Origin: Amblyornis subalaris
Lineage: Eukaryota > Chordata > Aves > Passeriformes > Ptilonorhynchidae
Assembly: GCA_018881555.1 (NCBI GenBank)
Contig: JACAXG010000079.1
Location: 1,651,680 to 1,715,679 of the forward strand
Direction: 5' to 3'
Length of the DNA stretch: 64,000 bases
Shown here in pieces: positions 22,401-37,400 of this stretch (within the stretch, counting starts at the first letter, position 1; every line of letters begins with the position of its first letter). A model generated the notes under the pieces. The model made no database searches and was not told the DNA's origin. It saw only the letters and a program-made list of their open reading frames with translations. Position numbers and translations under genes: made by a program.

Positions 22401-25400
22401 GGATAATACATTTTGTTTGAGATCATTAACCAATTCCCAGTTTTCTTTCAGGTAGATGTTGGAGATATAGTTATAATAAAAGGCAAAGAGTATATACCTG
22501 CTGACACTGTACTGCTCTCATCAAGGTAGAGATGCCCACTGATGCTTATAGAGTAGAGGCTGGTTTCTCTACCCTGCATTTATTTATTTAATTATTTGTG
22601 ATTGCTCCAAGGAAATAGAGAATAAACAAAAGCGCTGCTGTTCTCAAGTGTAGTCTTTTGTTCATTTGGTCATTTATCATTTAAGGCAATGGGTTTTTTT
22701 AAACTGTAACAATTGCAGTTTTGAAATTACACTAGCATTCAATTTATCCCTAAGAAAAATGCAGTATGTTATTTTATTGTTAGATGTGATACAAAAAAGG
22801 CAGATCCTCTGTCTAAAAATTGGACCTCAACTGCTGCATTCAACCATGCTGGCTTTTTGATATGTACCCAACAAATTTCATCCCATAAGTAAATCAAAAT
22901 GGATATATAACAGGGAACAGAAATGGTTTTTAAATTATATAGTCTCCAGTTTGATAATTGAATTAGGAAAAAAGTGAACATGAGATGTGAATCATCAAAT
23001 TAGCACTGTCTGAACACTCATTATTTAATATCTATATTATGAAAAATTTCATCACCGAAAGCAAGAGTTAATTTATAGCATGTCATGCTGTAACTCTTTT
23101 TATGTGGACAATCAGAGGTTGTTTATCATCATTTCCTTGGACAGTTTTATTTAAGAAATCCACACCTTAAGTGGAAGATGCACATTTTTCAACATCTATT
23201 TGATCAGGTCAACAGACAACATATTCTAAGAATCCTTTTTAATGAATAATTTGAGTATTATTTAAATGCGACTGTATTGTAATTTTTTTTTCTGGCACAA
23301 GCAGAGAATGTGTATGACTATGACTTAGGTATAAACCCTCTATGACCCCACTGAAGTTAATTAATCCACTCATGCCTACAATTAATAAAGTTAGGATCCT
23401 ATGCATTTCTGTTGACAGACTGGTATAGACTAGTATGTTGTTTCTCGGTTTTCCGTTATATCTCAAAATTAAGTGTAGCTGTTTCTAAAAGATTTCTATT
23501 AAATTATTATCAACTGTAAAGTAGATGCCAGATAATACTGTAAATTTCCCCCCAGTCTGTCTTCAGTGCTAATGTTTGTCATAACTTAGCTTGTAGTAAG
23601 TGTCACCTGTAAACCTTTTACTTCTGTATTTGAGAACCATTTATAAGTTTTATTGGTGCTTCTCCACCAAGATCTTCACAGGCAATACACTATGCAACAA
23701 GAACACTTGTTCTATTGGGCTAATGATAGCTTCTGTTGTGTTAACTCTAGTGTCTTGCAGGTGGAACAGATTACATCCTCTCAGAGCAGCTTCTTCATAA
23801 TCTTCCTGAGTAATCCCCTAAATTTGAGTCTATGCCTAGGTGTCTTCAAAGTTTTGCCTTTTTGGATTTGGAAGACACTTGCATCACAGTTGTGGTTTAC
23901 ACAAAGGAAAATATTAACTGCCTGAAAAGCCTACTTTGCAGTCCTTGTCCCTCCGAAGGAATCTAGTATCACATGTTGATAGTGGAAATAATAGTTAGCT
24001 GCTACTGGACTTGGTCAGGACTGCCTCCACTTTGTTTAACTTCTCTTAAGTGCCGTTATCAGAACACACTATGTGTGTCCAGCTATGATCATTACTCACA
24101 CTGAATTTTACTGTCAGCTTTTCTTCTAGGATCCAGTTTGCGATGGGTACCCTTTGAATCATGGTTGTTTTTCTGGGCCCACTTCAGGCATTTCTTCCAG
24201 CTTGAACTTTCTCCCTAGTTATATTACTAGGATCCTGTTGCAGCCCTCCTTCCAGGAGAGAATCCTGTACTACGACGTGACCTCCAATTCAGCCTGCATA
24301 CCGGCATGTGCTCTCCTTCATCCTCATAGCCATGTGGCCATGTATTCTCCAGGAAGACAATCTCATAAATTTTGCTTTTCAGGTGTTTATTGATGCCCAG
24401 TTACATTTTAGGTTTCACAAGCAATGTGAGTCTGTGGGCCTGGTTTTAATTCAAACTAGTAATACTTGGTTCTTTTTACCAGCAATAGCAGTTTCTGGAG
24501 AACAAGGGGATCTTAATTATTTTAGGAAACTATAATCTCTTAGAGTAGAAGGACACAAACCTCTGAGATTTAATTCTGTATGTTTCTTGCTGGTTCAGTG
24601 TACACAGAAATTTACAAAAATGGAAAAAATACAAAATAATTTTCAGCATGTTTACGTAGAAAAGATACTTGTTCTCTGGCTCTTCAGAAAAGTTGCTGGA
24701 AAATCTATTGTTTTGGCTTTTATTTTTTAATTGATATATGGAGGAGCTATAAACTTGGTTGAGAAATAAGCATAACAGTTTTTTATTTTTACTTTACAAT
24801 GTCAGTGTGTTCTGCAGATTAAAGTTTTGGTGCCTTACTGTAAAATAATCCACTTGAGTGAAAAATAAAAGTGTTCTAGCTCTTTTCTTTCTGACCTGAT
24901 TAAAATAGATTTTGAAAAAATTGTCATCAGACATTTTAATTAACATGTATTGTTTGAATAATGATTTCAAACTCTGTCTTTTTGTCTTTGTTCATTTGTT
25001 TTGTTTTGTTTGTTGTTTTTTTTCCTTGTCACTTATTTTTCTGTTCTAATCATTTCAAACTGGGATGTGTAGGTGGCAGTAGGGGAAGTAGTCAAAGTGA
25101 CCAATGGGGAACATCTCCCAGCTGATCTCATCAGTCTGTCATCAAGGTTAGAATAAAGTAGTTGCACAGGATATGTGTATGTGGGTCCTCATATACCAAA
25201 TATGAATGACACTGCCATGTTGATAATCTTTACTTTGCTATTCACCTTTATTCAACAAAAGGTACACATTTATAAAATTAGAAAGGGTTCAATTGATAAA
25301 AGTACAGATCATTAAAGTGTAAGTACACAATAACNCTTCAAGAAATTAAAATTGCTTCAGTCCTCTTGGTTTTTACACTACTCCCATGAAATTTTATCAA

Positions 25401-28400
25401 ACAAGTTGTCATTGAATAAACACAGTTAAACACTAGCGTAAATAAATGTTTAAGAGGCATATACATGTTTCTACCTACCCGCTGTTTTCAGCAAAGAATA
25501 TAGTTTAACATTGGTAAGACTGGTAGAGGACCCTCTGCACAAACTTGGGTGTTGCACAGTCTCTGCTGCATGTGATGGCAAAAGCAGCATTGTTCTTGTG
25601 TGTTGTGACAAAATGCATGTTTCTTAGACATGTCAGCTTTATGCTATTGTCTGCACTCTTACCACCCTTTGTTTTTCCCTAACCAATCAATGGGCCTGCC
25701 TTGATCTAACTGTAACTTACTTTGGAGGTCACTGTAATCTGCTAGAGTTCCTGCAATTAAGCATGTGTCTCACTTGAAATGTCTTTGCTGCCTTAGTCTG
25801 TTTTAGAAGTGCTTTACAAGAATATTATTTGGTTTTTATTGTGAACTAATAAAAATGTTAGAATTGTGATAATGTCTTACACAGGTGATTCCATCCAAAC
25901 AGTCTAAATAAGAAGTTACTTATATTTTTAGAAAAGTTTGCCAAGAATAAAACAGTAGCCTGAAAACAGTTTATGATAATGATTTGTCACATTTTAATTC
26001 TTGTACTTTACAAAATTGTGTTACAATAACCTACTTAACATTATCCTGCAAATAATCTAAAATCAAGTCACTTCTCAGTAGTCACTGTTGCATTGATAAA
26101 GAAACTTTTAAAAACACTTGATCCTTGAATTTCATGCTAGAAGGAAGAAAAACACTAGAAACTTTAAAATGGTGTAGAGAGTAAACCTTTATACTTTCAA
26201 GGGGTTTTTATTACTTACTTGGTCCTTTTCAGAATCAAAACTTCTTTCTGTCTTAGATTTAAGTAGTAGATGTTCTGTCCTTATGCCCAGAAAATGGGAA
26301 CTGACTGGAGTAATTCAGAAATTTCTCTGTATGTGTCAACTAGATAAAGGTAGTAATATTCTGTGTGAACTTAAAACTTTTAATTTCTAAAAAAGCTTTT
26401 GAAATGGCATAAGGAGGATATATTTCAAAAACCATATTGTTATCCATAATTTAGACACTTTTAATAAGAAAACCCTTTGCAAGGAAACTTTTGTGTCTAA
26501 ACTACTGCTGCCTGCTGTAGTAGGCACTACAAATGCACTGTGCTGTGCCCACATCTTAATCTCATGTATAAAGAAAGAACACTTTTGCTGTGTACAGTGC
26601 TTCTTTCAATGTTTCATTTAAGAAAATAGGTTTTGGCAAACTTCTCTTGGCTGTAAATTATTTTAGTTCTCAAGATTTGATAAGACAAACCTGTTTGCAT
26701 AAATAAGTATTACAAGATTATGGGAAGTTCATGGATTTTGCCATTATAATTTTAAATTCAGGATTTTTTTTTTCTTAATAGTGAACCACAGGCCATGTGC
26801 TACATTGAAACATCTAACTTAGATGGTGAGACAAACTTAAAAATTCGACAGGTAGGAATTTCACTTCTAAGAATATTGCTAATATTATTTTTGTCTATTA
26901 TTGCTTATTAAAACATTTTATTACATTAATGGGTATTTTAGAAGACTGAAATTTTAATGGTTTGAGTAAAAAGCTATGGGTTATTGGAATCATAAAAGTG
27001 GAGGAATGAATGGTTGCTCAAGTCATTCTTTGTGCTTTGTTTTAGGGGTTTTCTTTTGGAAAATAGGTAGAAATGGGCTTTGTTTCTAGAGAATAGATGA
27101 TGAGGCAGAAGCACTACAGAAGACAGCTGATGGTGCCAGTATTGTCCTTTGGGGACGGGTAGGGAATAGCAGTTTTTGACTGAGTGTGCTGTCTCTGTGC
27201 AGGGACATTCTTGCTGAGCTTTGTGATGGATTATGACCCTGTCTTGGTTGGTCATGGTGTTCTAAGACACCAAGGTGACTTTTTCACTGTAGCATCCAGC
27301 AGTGCGACAGTAAAGTGTAGCCAGCCCATTTTGCTCCTACGGGGATGATTGTTTTCTGGTCTTGCACGATCAGATTTATAATACATAGATTTGTAATTGG
27401 ATAGTGTTTTTTAATGCCATGACAAATGAATTTTGTTCACAGGGTTTGCCACTAACATCAGACATAAAGGACACAGAAAGCTTGATGAGACTTTCAGGCA
27501 GAATTGAATGTGAGAGCCCAAACCGACATCTCTATGACTTTGTTGGAAACATCAGACTGGATGGGCATGGGTATGTAAATACAAGGAAGAAGACCTCGGG
27601 AGATTCAGTCTAACAGTAGATAGCTATATGTTCTTAAACTACTGAAGTTAAATATGAATAGTAAATATTTTTTTATGTATTCCCTGCTACACTTTATTCT
27701 TTTGAAGACCAAAGGGCTAAAACCTTACTTCTAATGTCTACAACTTGAGGTTTTTTACTCATTGTGTTTCAGAAAGCAATAGCTATTAATAATAGGAGAG
27801 AGTGCTAATCAAATTCTGACAGTTCTGGNATATGTACCTAGTAATTCACTTCTTAAGCATCTCATCTGTTACAGAAGCTGAATAGCAATAGTTTCTTGTC
27901 TATTCTTTTTTTAATTGTTCTATTCTTTATCTAAGTCTGGAGTGGAACACAGTCCATCACTATATTCCTGAAATTCTTCTAATTTGGTAGCTGAAAGACA
28001 TTTAATACCTTAGTTTACTGAGAGTATGTTCCTTTAAAAATAGACCACGTGCACTTACAACACACGTTTGTGCAACTGCTTAAAAATATCTTAAGATACT
28101 TAAGTGCTTACCAAATACTGATATTCAGAGTCCTCCGTGGGTTCACAGAAGATTCATTGCTAGATCTAGAATTGCTGAGTCCTTGATTCCCAAAGATTTA
28201 TTTGGTAGGTTTTTATTTCTCGATGTCCAATATTATTCATGTTTGTGTTTTTAGACTGATACATATAGTACTAACTAATTACTAAATACCTCTTTTTTTT
28301 TTCCCCTTAATATTCCATTTTTTATTTACTGATTTCTTACAGATGCATTCTGGGAGTTTTCAGTCGCAAGAGTGTGGATCTATTATAATTCCACTGTACT

Positions 28401-31400
28401 TGTCATTAAGAAGATAAAAACATTTACCTGTAATTCTTCTCTGAAGGTAATAGTTATAACAGATCCACACATTCATCCTTCCTCCCTGGCTAGAAGGAAA
28501 AACATACTTTTCTTTTTAATCTAACAATTTAATTTTTAAAATTTTATTTTAAAAATAAATGCTGCATATGCTGATGGCTATTATGCCTCAAGAATGTGTA
28601 GGAGCATGCCATCTGCTGGTCAAGCACTTTTTCATATGAGAAATTCAGTTTTGGAATATTTTGCCTATCGTTCCTGTGCAGTAGGAGCAAAAAGTGTGGC
28701 TCTAATATAATATTTACCTTCAGTGAAAAAGAATTGCAGGTAAGTAACTCTTTTTAGATCCTGGCCTTACTTCAACCTGAAAAATCAGGGATGTGTTCTT
28801 TTTCTGCCCATATTAGCGGGAGCACAAATTAATCTCATTGATCTATATTTGTCCAGATCTTTAAGACCTACCAGATTATGTAGGTCCAGCAGTTGTGATT
28901 TACACTTTATCTGTTACCATCTTAATATATTTGCAAAAGCGATAGAGGATACTGAAAATATGTCTTCCTCTTGTTTCACTTACATTAAGTCACTGGAGTG
29001 CCATAAATTTTGTATCTGGTTGATCTTTTCAGTCTTTTCTTTTTCCCTTCATGAGAGAACAACTCAAAAAAAAAAAAAGGTTTTCTCTTTTATCTTTTGT
29101 ATATCCAGTATTCAAGGAGACAGAACACCACTACAGTTATTTTGCCTTTTGGCTAAATCTGTCAACTGAAAGAGGCAAAAGTTTTCTTGCTATCTCAGCT
29201 TTTGAGTGAGCTAACCCTTATTGCTGGAGTGTTCACCTCTTTATTATGCTCATAAGTATACAGAAGCATGTCAGCTTGGGTTTAGCCCATGAAGACAATT
29301 AGCTAGAGAAAGGAGAAAAGTTCTTTAGCCTAGATTAGTATGAAACTGACTAGACGATGGCTCGGAGAATGGTGAGGACATTGCGTGAAGCAATGCCAGA
29401 TGCTGGTTATCCAGACCTAAAGTAAATGTTTTCCTGAAGACATTCTTAAAATTTTGGAGAAGAGTGAAGTATACTTGTTAACAGATACATTTTGGTATGT
29501 AAGATCTCACATGTGTCTCAGAAATTACTAGCTCTTAATCTACTGTTGACAGCTCTGTCAGGAAAGTATTCTAAAAGCATCTTTCCCCATTGAGAACATC
29601 CCTTACTGAATACAACCTAAACATGTAGGTGAGAGTCATTAGTTATGTAAAATACAAGAGAAATCAGATGAGTTGGATCAGTTGTGAGAAGGCTGAGGCT
29701 GGGAAATAAGACACTTGAGATCTCCGTCAAGTCATCGCACCATCACCTCATTAGAGAGTGGAGTATGATCATGATGTAGAGTCACATATGACACCAGGCG
29801 GATCTGGGCTTTCCATGCTCCTGGTTGCTTTGATGTCTGTTCTCATCTTAGTCTTTGTACCAGTTCTATGGGAGACAACTCCCACTGGCTGGAATCCTCG
29901 TTCTCTTCTGATTGTCTTCCCAGTAAAAGACTTACCAGAATAAAGTCCTGTCCAAGTTGAGGAATGGTATCCATTTGAGAGCTACTGTCCTGATGGAAAA
30001 AAGAGTCAGTGGATTCTGCAGTAGAAAGGACTTTACTACATATTCTCCACAGATTTTAGAAAGGGAAAACAAAGAGAAAGATCAGGAAGTGGTAGAAAGA
30101 GTCTTGGAACTCATCTGACTCTTGAAGGAGTACAAGAATTAAGAGTTGAAAGTTTTGCCTTCTGCTTTCCTCTCATTTATTAGCAGAAAGGACAGAAAGT
30201 GTCTCAGCATTCNGGAGAAGGTCCACAGTTCAAAAAGTTTCCAATTTATCTATGTGAGACTTATATATAGCCTAGGAAGTTATTTTTCTTTCATTTTCTG
30301 TGATATTCATGTTAGTGTTAATAGACTGAAAATATATATTTATTCTTGGAATTACAGGGAATCCATTCCTTAACTGAAGTGTCTGTGTTGCATTGATGAA
30401 TGGTTCTAAAGTTTTAAAATGATTCTGATCAAGGAGTGCAAATAAATACAAGTGCAGAAGCAGTCTTTGATAGAACCAGGAGTCTCTCTTAAAGATTCTT
30501 GAGTAATTTAAACCCCAGAAGTTCCTTTCATACTTGAAAGGACATTTAGTCTCCTAGTTTTGCCATGAGATGAACACATTTTGAATACAAGAACAGCACG
30601 GTTCAGATTTAGAAAGCAAGTATCAGCAAATATGTTTAATATCAGTAAATATGTTTTATGTTTCAGTTTTCTTTTCCAATACTTTCTTTTGATGCAGTGC
30701 CTGCACCTGGTGTTTTCCATGGCAATATCATTCAGCATTTCAGTTGCTGAGATACACTTAGTTGCTGGGGAGAATTCCTTAAACTGTCAGTTTGTTCTGT
30801 GCTAGTTTCCTAGAAAGTAAGTGCACCAAGTTGTAGTTGGAGTGGTGTTTGTTAGTAGTTTCGTTTTTATAGAAAAGCAGTCAAATATTTTTCCAGAATA
30901 AATTTTTCATAGTTTCTGCAAGAACTGATGACAAAAACCTGTTTGCCACTGTTGATTTTATGAGAGGAATAACTCTACTTGCAGTGCTTGAATCTTAAAA
31001 GTTTGTGTGAGAGGAGGGAAGGGGACATGATGATCCAGAAGAAATTATTACCTGAATGTCGCTCACTGAGACTGACTGTACTCTGTGAGCTACCCAGAAT
31101 GTTACCAAATATCATGGCTCTTTCAGATGCTTTGTATTTTATATATCAGAGATACAGTTGCTGTCCTTAATCAGTTTACTTGTGATCTTAATGATGTGTT
31201 GCTTTCAAACAGTAGAGTTAGTAGTTTTAGGTAAAAATTCCAAACACTAGAGCACTTTTGGCAAGTCTGAACTGCTAGCTGGTATTTATAGAATGAAAAG
31301 TACCAAAATAAGGCATGTTTGTCTGAGGAAAAGAGTGATAATTATCTAATATTTTTGTATTTTAAGAAAAACTTGACCTACATTATATGTATAAAGTCAG

Positions 31401-34400
31401 CTGTCTGAATTTAAGACAGTTAAATGTTTCCAATGTCTTTTGAGGGTTCATTGCTCTTTTACTACACACAGTTCTAAAAGAATAACAGAAAAAATATGCC
31501 TGGTTTTACAGTTTAAAGAAGGTGCGTGAAATATTATTGTGAATGCTAAATAACTGTGTTCATTAAGGATATTTATTTCACTAGATTAGTGAACTAAATT
31601 GAGAGTTCACAAAATTATTTTATTTGAAAATTGCTTTTGAAAATCAATTTTGTAAGAGAACATTTAGGAAAAAACTTGATAATCATAAATCACAGGAAAA
31701 TAAGACATTTTTAGTTTCAGTGTGCTTGCTTAGTAGTACCATATCAAAATTAGTAGCCCATAATAAAAATTAAGTGATAAGTAATATTTTCTGGGAATTT
31801 AGATTTTTGGCCTGGTTTTCAACGGTCATGTTTTCTCTGTCAACACTCCCAAGAAGTTAACTATGAAAGTTATGTTCCTAACATATTACCAATAACCATC
31901 TATTTTGAGAAATTAGTTATAACAACTGCTGATTACATTTATTCATTGACATTGGTTTAATTTTAAAATGTAAAACTTCTTACTTCTAGTACTGTTCCAT
32001 TGGGATCTGATCAGATTCTTCTGCGAGGAGCTCAGTTGAGAAATACGCAGTGGGTTCATGGAATAGTTGTCTATACTGGACATGACACAAAACTTATGCA
32101 GGTTTGTCACTTGGATTTTATCTAAGCTGTCTGTTTTATTAGCTTAATTTACCATTCCATGGTTCAGAAAGATGGCTTGATTCAATATAGTAGTAAAATG
32201 TCAATAACAGAGCATCTTTCATATTAATTAAAACCAATAAAAATAAAACAATTTCTGGTTATTTTTAGTCAGTCACAAAGTAGTTCTTCCACTAGTAAGC
32301 ATATTCATTGATTCTATCTTGTAACTTGTGTTTTGAAAACTATTTTATCAGCAAGTTTGATCATCATAGTTTGTTTGTCTTTTTTTACTTTTGACTGATC
32401 CTAAAACTCTCCTCTTGTGCAGCTTGCTTTCAAGAACAAAGGTAATCATTCATGTTAGAAAACAAAATGAGGAGGGAAGAGACTGAAATTACTTTGCCTG
32501 GTGTGTTTTGAGATATCAAAATTGAGATGCACTTGTCAAGAAAAAAGGATCTTTCAGATTGATCTGTCTTGGAATAAGACAGATGCGTGTCTTATTTATT
32601 GCTTTTCTGATTTGTAAAATAGTTACTTGAAAGGTGTGTTTGTATTAGCAGTTGTCTTCCATCGCGTTCATAGGGTGTATGTATTCATTTTTAATGTTTA
32701 CTGTTAACCATTGCTGTTACAAGTGTTCTGTGTGATTGCTTAAACTGCTCGTGACACAATTCTAAAGCNCTAACTCATAGATTTATAAGGTGCCTTTTTT
32801 TTTAAAAAGTAAAACAGAGTATTTATGATGATGATATATTTGGGAGAATATTCAGAAAAGGATGCAGTAACATGTACTTTGAAGAGCAAGAACCGTGTTA
32901 CCTCATCTAGTGTTTAATAGCCACTGTTGTGTTTTGTCTTTTGCAGAATTCAACAAGTCCACCTCTTAAAATGTCTAATGTGGAACGAATTACAAATATT
33001 CAGATTTTGATTTTGTTCTGCATCCTTATTGCCATGTCTTTGGTCTGCTCTGTTGGTTCAGCTATATGGAATCGAAGGCATACTGGAAGAGACTGGTATC
33101 TTGATCTAAACTGTAAGATGTAAAATATATTAATATTTTAATATTCAGTTGCCTTTCATCTTTGGAAAGGAGGATGATTATCATCCTTTGCACAGCGGGG
33201 TTTTTGTCAATCTGTGTTTTTTAGTTGTTGACTAAAGTCATTAGGGTAGGTATATTTACAGCAAGTATAAAATTTGCCTTACTGTGCCATCTGAGCTCTT
33301 GCTAAATTCAGGAAGAGTGAGATGATTTGTTTGCCTTTACCTCTTACAGGCACTACATCTCTGCAGCTCAGCAAGGTCTGTATCGGCATTTCACTGGCAT
33401 AAACAGTCTGCTTCCTAGACATCAAACTAAAATCCTTTATATATATAGATCACATTTAAAGCTCAAGTGACTTTTCTGGATTTTTAAACTCGCATGTCCT
33501 AGCAAGTGGTGCTGTTGCTTTATAGTTTTTACTGTATAGGGGTTTAACTAATTAACATCAGATCTTAATAGACTTCTAAAGAAGATAAAAGAGGCATGAA
33601 AGGTCTCATCTAACACATTATACTGGGCAGCTGTACTTAAGGCAGGTGCAAGGCTATGTGATATTACGTAGGCCTTCATGGCAGGGTGCAACATACTGAC
33701 GCAGTCTGACCCTCTGTGACGAAACTAGATGTACAAGAAGTTTTCATGAATATACTTTGTGGTCAATTATGCATGTTTTCAGAATTTCTCATGGCGGGTC
33801 TAGAGCCTTCTTTACTTAGGCAGAACCAGAACTAGACTTCCTGCTCCTGAAACAAAGCTCTTGACTACAAAGCTTCTGAGTGTAGTCAGTAGAGTAGGGA
33901 TTTTAGGGGTTTGGTGAGTTTTAAAAGAAAAATCTTAGAGTTCTGATTTGAAGGCACTCCTAAAGTTTCTTCGGCTGCATTTATGATGAACCTTGCTTCC
34001 CTTCTTTTTTGATGCCGAGAAAGAAACTTTTATTTTTTTAAACTGAGAAACTTCACTTTCATATTTTCCTGGTGAGGTAAGCAAGAGTGAAGTCGTTCAT
34101 GGAATACTGACAATTTTCAGTAATAGCAAAGAATGGCATTAGATGTGCATTTTTTTTTTTCTTTTCTGGGAAATGTAAAAGTGTTAAGAATACGGTGGCT
34201 ATTATATGGTTAGCACAGTAGTGAAGCAGTTCAGAAATTGTTTTCCTGAAAAAAGAAACATGAAGTAGTGGCCATTGATATTTTGTTTTGTGTGTTCTCA
34301 ACTTACTATCTGTGTCAGTTTATTTTCTGATGTATGACCCATGGTTAAATGAAATTGTGTTGGTTTTTGTAAGGTATGTCCTTTAAGGCTGTATTCAGCA

Positions 34401-37400
34401 TATAAGTTGTTCTGTTACCAGGTACTTTCAATATGTAAGAAGCAGTTCATTCCCCTTTCCCTTTATTTATTTACTTATTTAGCTCCCTGGTCTTTCAGAC
34501 TTGTACTTCATTTGATGCTGGAATTGATATTAATGAAAGTATCCAAAACCTTCTCTCCTGGATCTTAGAGTAACAATGAAATCCACATTGTGTAGACGGT
34601 GGAAACCTATCTGAGGCTGTTTTTCTGTGAGATACCTTGAATACAGGCAGGCAGGCTCTATCCTTCACCCTTCTGCTACTGGAGAGCAGACTGAGGTGCT
34701 ACTGCTAGAGTTATCTTTAAAAAGAAAACTTTAAAGGAAAGAGTAATACAGAACTGCTTGTTTTATATGTTAATATTCACATTTCCAGTTGTGAACTTTC
34801 ATTAAACTCTCTAATTTCATCTCTTCTTTTCGTGGGGTATGAATTTACCTTTTTTATAGTATTTTGCTGTGTTGAGGCAGAGTATACAGTTGTGGGAGGG
34901 CGGATGGAGAAAAAATTCATTCCACTATGTTTTTCCCCCTTTCAAAATATAAAACCNTAAAATTCTGAGTTTAGAACTTGGTTATCTATATAGATATTCC
35001 CAGATTATGATTGTAAAATGTAACAAAAGAGGGAATGGCTGGTAAATTTGCGCTTCAGAAATTAGAGGAGATGGAAAAGATCTCTGAATTTGAACTCCAC
35101 TATTATAATAGAGATCGTTAACTCTTATGAAGGTCATATTTGTAGGCAAGTGATACTGTAATTAATTCCAAAATTTCTTCTTAGAACACTTTAAAAATTG
35201 GTGGTTAATGCAATATTCTGAATACACTATGCATATATATGTCTAAGTACAGTCTCAAATATTTATTTGATTACTTTGTTTTTTGGCAGATGGTGGAGCA
35301 AGCAACTTTGGATTGAATTTCTTGACTTTTATCATTCTCTTCAATAATCTTATTCCAATCAGCTTGTTGGTTACACTTGAAGTTGTTAAATTTATCCAGG
35401 CATATTTCATAAATTGGGTAAATATTATTTTTATGATATGCATTGATTTCTAAAATCAAGTGGTTTACAAGTAAGCGAAATGGTGGATTGCTTGTCTGTG
35501 TATACATTTTTTCAGACTTTTTCTAAATGGACATACTTAAGTATGCTGTTTATTTATTATTACTGGAATCTGAGGAGGTAATAATAAATTATTTTATTTA
35601 GTGCTCTTATATCTTCACCAGATTGATTTTTGGAGCATGTTTTTGTGCTTTTTGCTTTCTCATTATTGATATTCAGGTATCAGTTTCATTCATAATGATA
35701 AGAAGAAAGCGTTTTGCAGTGCTAGGGAGTTTTGTCCAGTTTCATTTTTTCTTTCCAGACTTGCCCCATGTTTTGGGGTTTTTTGCTGATCTTTGGGTAT
35801 TTTGCTGATCTTTTTTTCTCCAGCACAACCACAGTTTAATGGAGCAGGGTTTACTGTACAAAGGCAGTGTCAGTTAGTATTATCACTAATATATAGTACA
35901 TATATTTTTTATATATATATAAAATACATAAAAAGATATTTTTGGCCTATTCTAATTTTTTTTTCTTAATGAATTAGTGGGGTAAAAGAAGGGTTTACTC
36001 TGTTTGGGGTGGCAGTGAGCTATTTTCCGTAAAATCATGTAAGCATGCCTTCCATTCTTCCATTTTTCCATTTTTTTCTGAATGTAAATTAATCATACCA
36101 TTCTGAACACTTTAATCTGATTCCTTGATCAAATGTGTGATATGGATTTATGTGTGTGAGGTATGTCATGCACATATAGATAAGAATGCCTGTGAAGTAG
36201 CAGGTGAAGCATATGCTTTATTTTAGAAGTTAATTACTTTTGTGAGCAGTCAGCTGGTTTTGATTTCCTAATTTTTTTTCTGTGCTATAAAACAAACTGT
36301 TGACAAATTGGAGAATGCAATTAAATTCTTTCTTTATTTTCTATATATTAAAATAAATATTCCACGAAGACCGATTTTGAATGTGTAGATTGTCACTGTT
36401 TATACAAGAAATCAGAAAGGCAGTTTTAACTTCTTTTCCTGCACCCGTTTCTCATCATGAGGAATTAATTGCCTTTAATTCATGTTAATCTGGGACTATA
36501 GACATTTATCTTAAATATTATTTCTCTGTGTGTGTAGATCATATTTATATGGAGAAGTTGGTCATCTGCAATCTGTTGCACTGCGTTGCCATACTTGACA
36601 ATGTTTTAATCTTTTACTGTATTTAAAAACAAACTCTGGTGTTTGTTGTTTTAACAAGTAAGAGGAAAAGAACTCACACCCCTTGAATTGTATCTTACGT
36701 TTATTGTGTACTCTTAAATTTATCTTCATGTTTTTATCTCAAGGTATATTTATCTTGCTATTTAGAAATGACTGGTTGTGCCTACAATAGAAATAGGTAA
36801 AACTTCCTTCTAAGAGTTGCAGTGTAGTATTTTGCTTGTTGCTAAATTCATTTTAGATGAATGGGTACAACAGTTTTTCAGTAATACTGATCACTCGAAA
36901 TAGTCTCAGTAAAATCTCCCATGAGAAAATCTTATTTCTTCTGGGGACTCTTTGAAGTGATCTGACTGTGTCTGCGGTTTCCCATGTTGAAATAATCTTA
37001 AGTAGATCTATTCATCCTTGGTCTTTCCTTCTACACTTACCTTTTCTATTTATGTGCTAGATTTTTTGTAAGAAGTTATGGAAGACTGGTTTTTAAATAT
37101 ATATACTTTTTTTTACCTGTAGGACATAGACATGCACTATGAACCTACGGACACTGCTGCGATGGCTCGTACTTCCAATCTCAATGAAGAACTTGGACAG
37201 GTAGAAAAAAAATTACTGGTTCTAACTCTGTGTATTGAAATTATTCATGTGAGGATTTATTTAAAAAATATATATTCTTGCCTTAGTACTTGCTTATTTC
37301 TATTCTCTTCATTTTCTCAGTATTTTTAAAAATACTTTGCAATATTAGCAAAGTAAAACCGGTATTAAATGAACAATCTGTATCAATGTGCATGTGGTAA

